Shown one piece after another: positions 5,745 to 5,861 of a stretch of DNA of 5,861 bases. The first letter of the stretch is position 1. Every line of letters starts with the position of its first letter. The notes beneath the pieces are model-generated. The model made no database searches. It was given only the letters and a program-made list of their open reading frames with translations, and was not told the origin of the DNA. The position numbers were made by a program, and so were the translations under genes. The stretch is from Rhizobacter sp. (GTDB taxonomy: Bacteria > Pseudomonadota > Gammaproteobacteria > Burkholderiales > Burkholderiaceae_C), in assembly GCA_025360945.1 (NCBI GenBank), contig JANYBE010000619.1, positions 1 through 5,861 of the forward strand. The letters are read 5' to 3'.

Positions 5745-5861
5745 GTGGTTTCGCGGGGCCTGCGATGGGTCTTGGTTTTTGGTTCGTTGATTTCCAGCAA
5801 CTTGCCTGTGACGCGCACATCGATCTTGGCGCCCTCCAGCAGGTGCGGCACGCTGTAGTAG
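5717..5861 (-). pseudogene. IS21-family IstA transposase C-terminal fragment (remnant; enters from the right edge)
   Basis: Reading leftward from 5860 the frame gives YYSVPHLLEGAKIDVRV, then TGKLLEI and 23 more residues to TGA at 5719-5717. The YYSVP...VDVRVT pattern is the one I know from the C-terminal part of IstA, the DDE transposase of IS21 elements. Recognisable similarity covers only about 5860-5789. A true IstA would continue with a β-strand and a long tail, and IstB would follow. Here similarity stops, no other frame resumes it, and the frame runs into the inverted-repeat arm. I infer a truncated, non-functional remnant. The call rests on about 24 residues, so the family is probable rather than certain; how much of the gene exists beyond the edge is unknown. 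Confidence 0.55.

Noticed and set aside
5452..5790. Plus-strand 112-codon frame upstream of the operon
   Set aside because: It runs through both arms of the inverted repeat and antisense to the IstA fragment, with no protein character or good ribosome site.
5521..5820. Minus-strand 99-codon frame
   Set aside because: It is out of frame with the IstA-like peptide, crosses the inverted repeat and shows no domain.
1..5861. tRNA, rRNA, CRISPR array or riboswitch
   Set aside because: No cloverleaf, rRNA core sequence, regularly spaced repeat or known riboswitch core was seen on reading either strand.

Overview
The window is GC-rich, densely coding DNA from a Gram-negative bacterium. A Burkholderiales-type betaproteobacterium is my best guess, from the GC-rich codon use, the Sec-type leaders and the protein styles; this is inference, since there is no rRNA or marker gene. 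All real genes lie on the minus strand, so the operon reads from the right edge to the left edge.

Layout in transcription order. (1) 5861-5717: a decayed C-terminal scrap of an IS21-type IstA transposase, overlapping one arm of a perfect 21-bp inverted repeat (5637-5657 / 5724-5744). (2) 5636-5345: about 290 bp of upstream non-coding DNA with no convincing promoter. (3) 5344-4622: an SCO1/SenC-type copper chaperone with a CxxxCP site, a distal His and a His-rich mature N-terminus. (4) 4472-2400: exported multicopper oxidase-like protein A, 690 aa. (5) 2389-755: exported multicopper oxidase-like protein B, 544 aa, starting 10 nt after A stops. (6) 738 to beyond position 1: the first 246 residues of a third exported cupredoxin-fold protein C, starting 16 nt after B stops.

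The genes fit one periplasmic (or exported) copper-oxidase system: a copper-delivery factor followed by three cupredoxin-fold proteins translated in tight succession. The most interesting point is how copper ligands are distributed. A carries a complete type 1 site plus two HxH motifs in its first cupredoxin domain, but no ligands for the other half of a trinuclear cluster. B has lost the ligands of its first domain and the type 1 cysteine (Cys to Ser in WHSH), yet keeps exactly two HxH motifs in its second domain. C has lost the ligands in the only domain visible. A and B together supply one full multicopper oxidase ligand set, which suggests a split, heteromeric oxidase. The substrate cannot be read from sequence; Mn(II) or another metal ion (MofA/MnxG/OmpB-like systems) is one hypothesis.
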